The notes under the pieces are model-generated. The model had not been told where the DNA came from, searched no databases, and saw only the letters and a list, made by a program, of their open reading frames with translations. Of a DNA stretch of 36,278 nt, positions 14,253 to 24,100 are shown piece after piece. Origin of the DNA: Verrucomicrobiales bacterium (GTDB taxonomy: Bacteria; Verrucomicrobiota; Verrucomicrobiia; Verrucomicrobiales; DEV007). The stretch spans positions 1-36,278 of the forward strand of contig JANQJH010000497.1 in NCBI GenBank assembly GCA_028281705.1, in the 5' to 3' direction. Position numbers and translations under genes: made by a program. Numbering within the stretch: the first letter of the stretch is position 1; each line of letters begins with the position of its first letter.

Positions 14253-17081
14253 CTACTCGAGAGGCTGAGCCAGTACTTGGCGCAAGGTTGTCAGGATCGT
14301 GGTATTGGTGATCGTGTCATCATCGACATCGTCGATAAATCGTTTGACGGTCTCCTCGGCTCCTTGCCAGAGACGGCCCAAGGGAGGCTGAAAAGCATCG
14401 GCCAAATCCTTGGGTTCGGGGAAGCCTTCGCGGATGGAAAGCATCCTGGCCGCGTGGGTGATGGCCTCGATCAAGGCTGCCCGGGCCTCGACTGAGAATC
14501 CGCCTCCATCTAGCAGGTGAGCCATTTTGACCTTCTTCCGAGCCTCCTCCATCTCCTGTTTGGCGCGGGCGAGTTCCCCTGCCCCGAGCCCGCGCTGTTC
14601 CGAGCCGAGCTCCGAGGTGAGGTGGCGGATGGCCCGCGTGGTGGATTGGAGAAGGCCGGACTTCTCCAACTGTTGAATGGCTTCGGCAGTATGCTCATCA
14701 ATGATCTGCAGCGTCGTTGGTTGAGCACCGGAATTCGGTCCACTCTGCAGCAGCGCTTGATGCTTCCGCTTGATTTGTTCTTCCACTTGCGGCGTGAGTT
14801 GCTTGACGATCACGATGAGTACGGAAGGCTCGTCAGATTGCAGAAAATGTTCTTCACACCGGACGAATTCCTTGGTGAGGGATTCCGCACAGGAACTGGC
14901 AAAGGCCAGTATGGGATCCTTGGCGAGTAAGGATGCCTTCTTCTTGGCGGCCTTTTGCTTCTTCTCCTTGGCCTTGAGTGTTTCGACCTTGGTCAGGACT
15001 TGATCGAGCTTTTCAACAAAAGCACGACCGCCGCCTTTGAGAGTGATCTTGTCGAGATCACCTTCAAGATCGAGAACGCCTTGCGCCAAATCGCGCTTGG
15101 CTTCCAGTGTTCCCAGCATCCCATGTTCAATGGTGTTCCGGGAGACGAGATTGATCACCGAAACGGCCCGTTTTTGGTGCTTACGCCAGGCCCGCGCGAT
15201 CCTTTGTTCCAGTTTGGCGGGATTCCAGGGGAGATCGCAATTGATGACGACACTGGCATTCTGTAAATTGAGCCCCACGCCGCCTGACTCGGAACAGAGG
15301 AAAACCCGGCAATCCGGGTCCGACTTGAAAGCGCGAATTTCCTCGCGCCGTTTTGGCTGAGGAACACTCCCGGTGTGCCAGGCGTACCCGATGCCCTTTT
15401 TGATGACGCGTTCACGAATCAGTTCCAGCATGCGCACCCATTCGGAGAAAATCAGGATTTTGACCTCCGGTTCACTGAGGTATTCGTCGAGGATGTGGTC
15501 GAGTTCCTCGAGCTTGGGGCAGGTTTTATCTTTGTCGTCGAGGATGTAGCAGGTGTCGCAGAGCATCCGCATCATGGCGAGTTCCCGCATCAGCCGCTCT
15601 TGTTCCTCCTTTCGCAAAGGGCGCGACTGGGCGATTCGTGTCAGTTTGGCCACGATTTCCGAGTGATAGGCGTAGGAGGATTGTTGCGTTTTGCTCATCT
15701 CCACGAAGTGATTCCGATCCGTTCTCTCGGGTAGTTCCGCCTCCACATCGCGTTTGAGCCGGCGGAGCATCACGGGCTTCACCCGTTCGTGGAGTTCGCC
15801 GAGATTGCAGTAGTCACTTGGCCGACCTCGATCATCAAACTCGTAGTACCTCCGGTTGAAGCGGAAGAGCGGTCCCAGGACGGAGGGATCGAGAAAATCG
15901 ACGATGGAGTAGAGTTCATCGATGCGGTTCTCAATCGGCGTGCCTGTGAGGACGAACGCGTAGCGGCTCTTGAGGCGCTTTACTGAGCGGGCAGTCAGCG
16001 TGTTCCAATTCTTGATCCGTTGAGCCTCATCAAGGACGACGATATCCGCTTGCAAGTATTCGTTGATGTCAAGGGCGTCGGGCCGGATCTGCTCATAATT
16101 GACCAGGGTGAAGAAAGGACTGCGATTTTGATAGGCGGATAGTCTCTTCAGTTTGGGGCCGTATACGATTTGATAGCTCAGATCGGTGAATTGCGTGATT
16201 TGTTCCTCCCACTCAGTTTTGAGGGACGCCGGCGCGACGATGAGAACGCGGTTCGCTTGACCCAAACGATGGAGGAGAGCGCAGGCGGCGATCGCTTGAA
16301 TGGTTTTTCCCAGGCCCATCTCGTCGGCCACCATGGCGCGTTCTCCAAAGGCGAGATGGAGCATGCCTTCCCGCTGATAGGGATAGAGGGGGACTTTGGT
16401 TTCTTGCCCGGAGTATTTGCCTCGTTGCACTCTCTGTTCATAGGAACGGCGTAGCGCGAGGTTTTCTTCGCTGCGGTGATGATGTTCGTACCAGTCTGAC
16501 ACTTGCCTCGAGATGCGAAGGCCCTTAACCTTGCAACTGGCAAGGGTTTCCAGGGCCTCTTCAATGGAGATATCGGTGGCCAGACGCCGATCGGTGCCAA
16601 AGAGGCGCCCCAAGACTCCTCTCAGCGATCTCCGCGAATCGACCTGGAGCGTCTGTCGATCGAAATCGACGATGACGTCGACCCGGTCGGATCCCGCGTC
16701 GACGGCACTATTGTATGCCCGTTTTCGCAGCCTGGATTGAAGGTAGAGAATGACAGCCTCCACATGCTTGCAGGTGCCCAACCCGTTGATTCGGAAATCC
16801 GTACAGGTGCAGTAGGTGCGGCGCGGTTCGATCGAGCGGAGTTCCACTTCATAAGTCATGCCGCTTGGGGACTGGACGTCGAAGTTGGAGTAGACCGGGT
16901 GTTCAGGCGTGAGGTTCTTGATCTTCGGTTTTTCATCCAGGGCCCTCAGGAGCCGCCGGTTCCTTTCGTCACTGTCACTCGTGCGCCAATCGGTGGCCGC
17001 GGGCAGCTTGATCTCGTCTTGAGGGCGAGCAATTTTCTTCTTGGTCTTCGGCTTTCGTTGGCGCTTGGTCTTGGCGGGCAT
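14253..17081 (-). CDS. SWIM zinc-finger SNF2-family DNA translocase/helicase
   Basis: The start is set at the second ATG (17081, 'MPAKTKRQRKPKTKKKIARP'), giving 942 aa with a Lys-rich N-terminus suited to nucleic-acid contact. A SWIM zinc-binding motif CxCx(10)CxH is visible at residues 91-106 ('CTCTDF...GTCKH'). The SNF2 ATPase follows: motif I 'DEMGLGKT' around 254-261, DEAQ box at 352-355, 'TGTPIENR' (motif III). The helicase C-terminal lobe has 'SESGGVGLNLQ' and the arginine-finger-containing 'QRIARAWRKHQ'. After ~670 there is a long Lys/Glu-rich helical extension (coiled-coil-like) of ~270 residues that I do not recognise. Bacterial SWIM-SNF2 proteins are DNA-dependent ATPases, generally thought to act in transcription recycling or DNA repair. 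No methylase or nuclease genes flank it, so a defence role is not indicated. Confidence 0.9.
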   Translation of the reverse strand: MPAKTKRQRKPKTKKKIARPQDEIKLPAATDWRTSDSDERNRRLLRALDEKPKIKNLTPEHPVYSNFDVQSPSGMTYEVELRSIEPRRTYCTCTDFRINGLGTCKHVEAVILYLQSRLRKRAYNSAVDAGSDRVDVIVDFDRQTLQVDSRRSLRGVLGRLFGTDRRLATDISIEEALETLASCKVKGLRISRQVSDWYEHHHRSEENLALRRSYEQRVQRGKYSGQETKVPLYPYQREGMLHLAFGERAMVADEMGLGKTIQAIAACALLHRLGQANRVLIVAPASLKTEWEEQITQFTDLSYQIVYGPKLKRLSAYQNRSPFFTLVNYEQIRPDALDINEYLQADIVVLDEAQRIKNWNTLTARSVKRLKSRYAFVLTGTPIENRIDELYSIVDFLDPSVLGPLFRFNRRYYEFDDRGRPSDYCNLGELHERVKPVMLRRLKRDVEAELPERTDRNHFVEMSKTQQSSYAYHSEIVAKLTRIAQSRPLRKEEQERLMRELAMMRMLCDTCYILDDKDKTCPKLEELDHILDEYLSEPEVKILIFSEWVRMLELIRERVIKKGIGYAWHTGSVPQPKRREEIRAFKSDPDCRVFLCSESGGVGLNLQNASVVINCDLPWNPAKLEQRIARAWRKHQKRAVSVINLVSRNTIEHGMLGTLEAKRDLAQGVLDLEGDLDKITLKGGGRAFVEKLDQVLTKVETLKAKEKKQKAAKKKASLLAKDPILAFASSCAESLTKEFVRCEEHFLQSDEPSVLIVIVKQLTPQVEEQIKRKHQALLQSGPNSGAQPTTLQIIDEHTAEAIQQLEKSGLLQSTTRAIRHLTSELGSEQRGLGAGELARAKQEMEEARKKVKMAHLLDGGGFSVEARAALIEAITHAARMLSIREGFPEPKDLADAFQPPLGRLWQGAEETVKRFIDDVDDDTITNTTILTTLRQVLAQPLE

Positions 17082-17253
17082 GAAGCGACTCTGGATCAGG
17101 GTGGAGCGGTGGAACAAGCCAATTCATGGCTCGCTACCATGGCTGAATATCACGAGATCTTGTCGTTGTTACCAACCAAAGCGAGGCCGGTGACCCTTGA
17201 TGGTGAAGGCACCTTATCGGGGCGGACGAGAGTGTCCGCATCACTGGGGGCTT

Positions 17254-20200
17254 CTACTCCCGGTTGATCTTCAAACGGAGGAAATCCGAATTGCCGGGCT
17301 CAATCTCGAAGCGAATGGTGACTGCTTCGTAAGCGTCGTCGTCTGCAAGAGGTTGAACCGTTTCCGTCGCTCCGGACAAGGCGCTCCAGGATTCGAGATC
17401 GCCGGAGATCTCCGGGGTGACGGTGAGGCCTTCTTCCACGGCGCGCTCGAAACTGAGGATCAAATTGGTTTCTCCTTGCAGCGTCACTTCCAATCCTCGG
17501 ACGGCTTGGGCTTCGCCCAGTTGGGGATCTGCGGTGGAGGTGACGGTGATCTCACCACGTCCCACGGGGGCAAAGATGGAGCCGGTACTTCCGAGAACGT
17601 CGACGCCTTGGAGGGTGAACACGTTTTCTCCGGGCTGAAGCGTTAGGTTGATTCTCCATGTCTCGAGATCGAGCCACTCGGGTGTGTATTTGTCTCCGGT
17701 CTCCACGTGAATCAAGCGATGCAAATTCAGGGCGCCAGTCCCTTCAACTTCAGCGGATAGGGTATCGACGACAAAGTCGGGGCCGCCTTCGGTGAGGATC
17801 TTGAAAGAGGTCTGGGGCGCCATGCGGTTGACCTGTGACTTGGCGTTCTTGGAACGGGTAATGACGTAGTTGAGGTGGGCGTTGAAATTCTGGCCGGGCA
17901 AGAGTTCGCCAAAGTGGTTCGCCCACCGGGTCATGTAGGTTTCGTTGAAGGTCGTGGCAATGATGTTATGCACATGCGCCAGATACATGCGTTCGTAGGC
18001 CGGGTTTTGCAGAATCTTTCGCAGATCGGTATTCTCCGTGATGGAACGCGAGGCGTTGTGGGCAAAGTCCAGATCATGAGGGAAAAAGATGAACTTTCCG
18101 TCCGGGCGCTGGTAAAACATGCCGTTGTGCTGGCTGTTGGCTCCGTACTGGTCGCCCGAACCCGAGAGTAGCGCCAGGGCCATGCCTTGAAGCCAGCGGT
18201 CGACATCGACCAAGTCCGGCAGGGCTTCATGGAAGGCGTCGTTGCTCTTGGAAAACAACTTGGCGTATTCCATGATGGGGGCGAAATTGTCGCGTTTGCG
18301 GTTGTTCTTCAGGAGAAAGAGCCAGCGATAGTCCTCTTGATCGTCGCCCTGGTCACGCACTCCGGAACCAACGACGGAATCGGGTTGGGGACGCTTGTAG
18401 CCATCGGCATCGTCGGTCGTGGGATAATAGATCAATTCGTATTCGTAGAGGTCTCCCTCACTGCCATCTTCGAATTGGGAGTCGAGAAAGATATCTCCGT
18501 AGCGGGCTAACTGAAGCTCGGCCGCACCGGTATGCCGGTCCTGAGGGCTGATGACGTGAATGAGGTCGTTGTACTCGGCGGGGATGGCTCCGGAATGGGT
18601 CATCATCTGATTGAAAAGGATCTCGAACTGACCAAAGTTCACCCCCTCGGAGCGATCGATGGCGACCGTGCGGTGTGTTCCCCGGAAGCGTTGTTGGGTG
18701 GGAAACTTTACATTGAATCCCAGTCGCGGCGTGGTCACGCGGCCCCGTTCACTTCCCTTGAGCCGCACGCCGGCGTTGTAAAAGATCTCCTTCTCTTTGT
18801 AGATCACGGTTGCGGGAAGCCGGTCATTGCTCATCAGATTGATCGTTTCATGCAGCCATTCGGTGTGGCTCGGTGTCATGATGATGCGCATTGGATTCAA
18901 GCGTCCCTCGTCCAGGCGATCCGGTTGGAGAACCTGATAAAGGGCGCCCGATTCGAATCCCTCCTTGGGATAATGCGAGACCGCGCCCTGGCCATCGGAG
19001 GCTTCGACATAGAATTGGACCACGGCATCAGCATCCTGCGGGGGGACGGAAGCGGTGTAGACGCGGCCATCGTCGGTGGCCATGGGCTGTTCGCTGAAAT
19101 CGCTCCCATTGAGAGACCAGAATAGCTTGAGGCCGGTCACACCGTCCGGATCCGCCGCCTGCACGCTGATGACGCAGGGTTCGTCGGCTGTCGGGACGGC
19201 CGGTGCATGGGCCATGGCAGAGAGGGTGGGGCCGATGTTGTCGACCAGGCGCGAGTTCGGCGCTCCCGGTGTCCCCGTGGAGCTTGGCGTCTCCAGGATG
19301 GTCGTCTTGGCCAGGCGATTGAAATAGAGACGCGTCAATACCTGAGGAGAACCCCCGACAGGACGCGCGCGATAGCTGATCTCATAGGTCTCTCCATTGG
19401 TCACCCGGCCGCCTCCGGAAAAGGTGATCTCCACATGGTTATGCATGTGTTCCGTGCCCCCGGTGGCCACGAGGCGCAGTACATTGTTATCCGGGTCCTC
19501 GGGATCAGGGACGATCTCACTGTGCCGGTGATTGCCTCGTAGCCGCCAATTGCGGAGCGGCCCGCCACCGAAGATACTGGACTGAAAGGCGCTGTTGTTG
19601 ATGAGCGAAATTTTTCGGCCGTCGGGGTCTTCCACCACGCGGATATCGTCGATCAAGATCTCGCCTCGATCGAGGAGGCCGACGATAAACTCGCGCCACT
19701 GGTTGTCTGGGCCCACACGGCTGCGCTCGGCCACGCCACGATACCGGATCTCCTGCCATTGGGTTCGCGCACTCTCATCGCTCGGTGCCCAGGCCTGGGA
19801 ATTGGCATTGTCGGCCCGAGGGTCTCGCAGTTCGAGACTCGATCCGCCGCCGTCAGCGACTTTGGGCCAATCGCCGTCATCGAAGTAGGAAACTTCGTCC
19901 ACGATATTGCCATGGGCATCCACGAGTTCCACGTGACCGGATCCGTTAGGCAAGTTATCGTCGAAGCCGGTTTCGCCGTTCCCGCTCTCGATGACGACAT
20001 ACGCTCCCGGGTTCAGCATGGTGCCTTGGGGAAAAACGTAACTGATGTCGCCGTCTAATTCCCATCCGCTGAGATCGACCGGCGTGTCGCCGCGATGATA
20101 GAGTTCGATCCATTCCTCGTCGTTCTCCTTGAAGGGGAGGTCGTCCGTGCGGTACTGGGGGCGGTGATGGTAGAGGATCTCATTGATCACCACATCGTCG

Positions 20201-21093
20201 TGGAAGGCCAAGACGTTGGGAGCGTTGGGCGTCTCCTCGGAGGTGAAGACGAGATCGCCGTTGCCATCGGGGAATCGCCCGCGGGAACGCGTTTTCACTT
20301 CGATGGCGTCGACGAGCGACTTTTTGTCAGGACTGTAGAGAAAGAGGAGATCGCCGCTGGCAGCGCCGCCCGGGAATGTCTCGGCTCCGAGCAGGAGCGT
20401 GGCTCCAGATCCCAGGGAACCCGCGTCCAACACATGCTCGACCCCGGTGGTGGATTGGAGGAGGACATGCCCCTCCAGGCTGAGTTCGGCGTCGCCCGCG
20501 TTGACGAGTTCGATCCAGAAACCGGCTTCACTCTCTCCGGCAGCCTCATTGATCCGTAGGTCTCGGTAAGGAACGGTGTCCTTGGGGAAGTTCACCGCGC
20601 CCGGCGTTCCGCCGGTTTCGGCGCTCCAGGACCAGTTGGCGGCGTCGGGGGCGGCGCTGTCACGATGCACCTTTGCCAGTGTCGCTCCCGAGCCATCGGG
20701 GCCCACCGGCCAGTCGCCGCCATCTCGATAGCGCAGGCGGTTCATCAGGCGATCGCTAGCGCTTTTCAAGCGCAACGTCTCGCCCCCGTTGTCCAGGCGG
20801 CCGGTGAAGGGGCCCAGAGCATTCTCCACCGCATCGGGATTGGCCGCGATGACGAGATAACCGCCACCGGGGATGATCGTGCCTTCGGGAAAATCGAAGT
20901 CGACCCCGCCCTCGAGGCTCCAACGTGAGAGATCGATGTCGACCGCCATCTGGTTGTGCAGTTCGATCCATTCACTTTCCTCATCGGAAGCGGGATGGTA
21001 CATGATCTCGTTGAAGACGACCACACTATCCGATGAAGCAAGGCAGGGTGAGAGAAAGAGAAGGCTGAGCCCGAGGAGACGGTAGAGGTTCAT
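17254..21093 (-). CDS. Exported lamin-tail/CotH-kinase protein
   Basis: 1279 aa with the signal peptide 'MNLYRLLGLSLLFLSPCLA'. Three lamin-tail-like beta domains lie near residues 22-150 ('VVVFNEIMYHP...EWIELHN'), 170-280 ('DLRINEAAGESEAGFWIELVN') and 298-440 ('VVINEILYHHRP...EEWIELY'). A carbohydrate-binding-like beta-sandwich covers ~450-590 and an Ig/FN3-like domain ~625-720. The CotH kinase domain spans about 730-1130 and includes 'AGVRLKGSERG...PRLGFNVKF' and 'FFPHDLDFAHN' near 1000-1010, the latter matching the conserved metal-binding Asp region. The C-terminus carries a 'GDLESWSALSG...DFLRLKINRE' tail like those on two other giant proteins here. CotH proteins are atypical protein kinases acting on exported proteins. 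The gene starts 31 bp after the stop of the upstream LamG/TSP3 gene, so the two are probably one operon and that protein is a candidate substrate (inference). Confidence 0.87.
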   Translation of the reverse strand: MNLYRLLGLSLLFLSPCLASSDSVVVFNEIMYHPASDEESEWIELHNQMAVDIDLSRWSLEGGVDFDFPEGTIIPGGGYLVIAANPDAVENALGPFTGRLDNGGETLRLKSASDRLMNRLRYRDGGDWPVGPDGSGATLAKVHRDSAAPDAANWSWSAETGGTPGAVNFPKDTVPYRDLRINEAAGESEAGFWIELVNAGDAELSLEGHVLLQSTTGVEHVLDAGSLGSGATLLLGAETFPGGAASGDLLFLYSPDKKSLVDAIEVKTRSRGRFPDGNGDLVFTSEETPNAPNVLAFHDDVVINEILYHHRPQYRTDDLPFKENDEEWIELYHRGDTPVDLSGWELDGDISYVFPQGTMLNPGAYVVIESGNGETGFDDNLPNGSGHVELVDAHGNIVDEVSYFDDGDWPKVADGGGSSLELRDPRADNANSQAWAPSDESARTQWQEIRYRGVAERSRVGPDNQWREFIVGLLDRGEILIDDIRVVEDPDGRKISLINNSAFQSSIFGGGPLRNWRLRGNHRHSEIVPDPEDPDNNVLRLVATGGTEHMHNHVEITFSGGGRVTNGETYEISYRARPVGGSPQVLTRLYFNRLAKTTILETPSSTGTPGAPNSRLVDNIGPTLSAMAHAPAVPTADEPCVISVQAADPDGVTGLKLFWSLNGSDFSEQPMATDDGRVYTASVPPQDADAVVQFYVEASDGQGAVSHYPKEGFESGALYQVLQPDRLDEGRLNPMRIIMTPSHTEWLHETINLMSNDRLPATVIYKEKEIFYNAGVRLKGSERGRVTTPRLGFNVKFPTQQRFRGTHRTVAIDRSEGVNFGQFEILFNQMMTHSGAIPAEYNDLIHVISPQDRHTGAAELQLARYGDIFLDSQFEDGSEGDLYEYELIYYPTTDDADGYKRPQPDSVVGSGVRDQGDDQEDYRWLFLLKNNRKRDNFAPIMEYAKLFSKSNDAFHEALPDLVDVDRWLQGMALALLSGSGDQYGANSQHNGMFYQRPDGKFIFFPHDLDFAHNASRSITENTDLRKILQNPAYERMYLAHVHNIIATTFNETYMTRWANHFGELLPGQNFNAHLNYVITRSKNAKSQVNRMAPQTSFKILTEGGPDFVVDTLSAEVEGTGALNLHRLIHVETGDKYTPEWLDLETWRINLTLQPGENVFTLQGVDVLGSTGSIFAPVGRGEITVTSTADPQLGEAQAVRGLEVTLQGETNLILSFERAVEEGLTVTPEISGDLESWSALSGATETVQPLADDDAYEAVTIRFEIEPGNSDFLRLKINRE

Positions 21094-21124
21094 GGAAAGG
21101 GGATTGAGTTCCTGCCTGCCGGTC

Positions 21125-24100
21125 TTATTTCACGCGAACCCGAATATACCCAGAGGGGTCCTCGGGCCGAGTCTGTCGAATGACCGTGATCGCACCTTCC
21201 GAGGCCACATCGTCCACCGTGACCTCCCAGTTGATCAGATCCGTGGAGAATTCCGCGGCGTAGGTTTGGTTAGGCTGAGATACCACTTCGACGCGAATGT
21301 TTCCGCCGGCGCCAATGCGTACATTGGTGATGGCGAATTCGACGTCCGTCGGTGGCATTTCGCCGGGGTCTCCATCATCGCCACCGAAGCCACCAAGCAT
21401 GATCCCCGCCACTTCGTCAGCGGTGACCGCACGATTGAGAAGCATGACATCGTCGAGAAAGCCGTTCATTGGCGTGAAAAGATCCGCGCGCGAGCCGATG
21501 TAGAGGGGGTTGGCATTGGTGGGGAATTCGTCCACGCCGATGATGCCCTCCAGAGTCTCGCTGAGTTCGCCGTTGATGTAGAAATTCACGTCACCGCTGT
21601 CGGTGTCTCCCGTGACCACGATGTGCGTCCAGACGTCCGGTTCGATGACTGAACTGGTCCCCTGATGAAAGGCGGTGTCATTGGCGCCCCCTTGCTGGTG
21701 GAGAAAATGGAGGTGCCGTCCGCCGTTCTCGATCCGGAGTTCGAAATTTCCCGCATGGTTGTCGTTGGAGTCCTCGCTCGGGTTTTTTGCCAGGATGCCG
21801 TCCCAGCCTATTTCGCCCACTGGCTTGACCCAGGCGGCCATGGTGATGGCGGTGGTGATGTCCAAGCTATCCGCGTCCTCGACCTCGAGATGTCCGTCCT
21901 CACTGATTTCCATGACGCCGCCCCGTTCGGGATCGTTGACCCAGACAGCGCCGAGAACTTCGGCATCGTTGCCGTTCCCGGACGCGTCCGGCTGCACTTC
22001 GGCATCGGCGTCAAAGGTCCACAGACCCACCGTTCCGGCGGGAACGGCCGAAGCGTCGCTTCCGTCGTGGGGATCCGAGCCGGCGATCACTTCCACACCG
22101 TCAGAGCCGCCATCGCCGTCCGTGTCCCGGTTATTCGGATCCGTCCCCGTGTCGGTGTCCGAGACAAAGGTGCCCGAATTGTTCTCCACGCCGTCCGGAA
22201 GGCCATCCGCGTCGGTGTCCGCTGCGCGAGGATTCGTGCCCGTGTCTTCCGCACTGACATAGACGCCAGTATTTGTCTCCACCTTGTCGGAGAGTCCGTC
22301 TCCGTCGGTGTCGGCCAGGGTGGGATCACTGTCCCGCGTATCGATTTCTTCGGCATCGGTGAGTCCGTCGTCGTCGCTGTCCGCCTCCTGTGGAAGCGTT
22401 CCGAAGAGAAACTCGCGATCGTTGGTCAGGCCGTCCTCATCGCTGTCCCCGTCCCCCGATTCCGCTAGGTTGCCAAACATCTCCTCTTCCCAGACGTCGG
22501 GGAGGCCATCGCCATCCGAGTCGCCCCCGACGACTAACAAGCCTCCACCATCGACGAAAATGGGCTGCAGCCCGCCGTCAAAGACGACCCCCAGGGCGGC
22601 AAAGTCGTAGACTCCTGCGGGAACTTCGAGCGCCCCGTTGTTGATCGTGAGCTGACCGAAGGCGAGGGTCTGATCGAGAAAGATCCGGCTGTCCTCGCCC
22701 GAGATGTCCATGCTTCCATCGACGTTATTCAGATTGTAATCGAGGTCGAAGGTGGCGTTGAGGAGAAAGACATCGCCGCTGCCGAGCGAGTCCACGGCGG
22801 CTCCCTTGAGCGTGACATTCTCCAAATGCCAGTTTCCGGAGAATGCGCCGTTACCGGCGGCGAGTTCCAAAGTGGAGTTGGAGGCGATGGCTTCATTTCC
22901 CGAGGTCTTCACCGTGAGATCGCTCGTTCCCGTGATGGTGGATCCGATGTTGAGCGTCCCGGAGTCTTGCAGGTCGATGGTACTCGGCTGCGTGATTGTC
23001 AGGGTATCCCCTGCGGATCCCAGCCCGGCGGCTCCGCGACGATCCTTGGCCAGGGTGCCTCCGTCAATACCCAGTTCGTTCACCCGGGCCGTGCCGGAGT
23101 GAAGCAAGATGAGCTGGGTTTCGGCGCCGATGAGGTTGAGCCGGTCCCCGGCAAAAACGGGGTCCGCCGAAGCCGGGCTCTCCAAGATGGGCGCCACGCT
23201 GCTGACCACAAGGTAGTTCTTCCCCGCCGCAGGAGCCTGGCCATCCGTCCAGGCCGTGGGCACATCCCAAGCCTCGTTCGACTCCGCCAGCACAATGCCA
23301 TCGGGTTGGCTGGCTGCGTCCAGAGGATCGCTTCCCAGGGTGACCTCGACGAAGTCTCCAAAGGTGTCTTCGTCAGTATCCACCAGCACCGGGCTGGTTC
23401 CGGGATCGTCTGCACTGACAAAGTTGCCGGAATTCGATTCCACGCCGTCGGCCAGTCCGTCACCATCGGTGTCGGCTCTCGTCGGGTCCGTTCCCGTATC
23501 GGAGGCACTGGCATAGACGCCGGTGTTGGTTTCCACCCCATCCGTCAGTCCATCACCATCCGTGTCATCGCTCTCCAGATTGGTCCGGGCGGCGAACTCC
23601 TCGGCATTGGTCAAACCATCGCCGTCTTCGTCGGCTGCGCCGTCGTCGGCGTTGTTAGGGTCGAGAAAGGCGAAGCGCTCCTCGAAGAAATCGGGGATGC
23701 CGTCACCATCGGCATCCGGCGCGCCCTCGAGGCTGGCCGGTCCGGTGGCTAACAAGGCGATCTGGTCGGCATCGAGGGCTTCGTTCCAGAGGGAGAGCTC
23801 GTCCATCAGGCCGTCGAAGCCCGTGAAGAGATCCGCTCGAGATCCGATGTAGAGCGGGTTTTCATTCACGGGGAACTCGTCCACTGAAATGACCCCTTCC
23901 AGGGTTTCGATGAGTTCGCCGTTGATGTAGAAATGGACATTGCCCGACTCCACATCGGCGGTGATGGCGACGTGGCTCCAGACATCCGATTCGACCACGG
24001 CGGAGGTGCCCTGGTGAAAGGCGGTGTCGTTGGCGCCGCCCTGTTGGTGGAGAAAATGGAGGTGCCGGCCGCCGTTTTCAATGCGGAGTTCGTAGTTGCC

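Noticed and set aside
14253-17081. SNF2 helicase as part of a DISARM-type defence island
   Set aside because: No methylase, DUF1998, phospholipase or other defence gene flanks it.
17082-17253. Possible promoter TTGGTA-N17-TGATAT upstream of the SNF2 gene
   Set aside because: The -10 match is poor and nothing else supports it.
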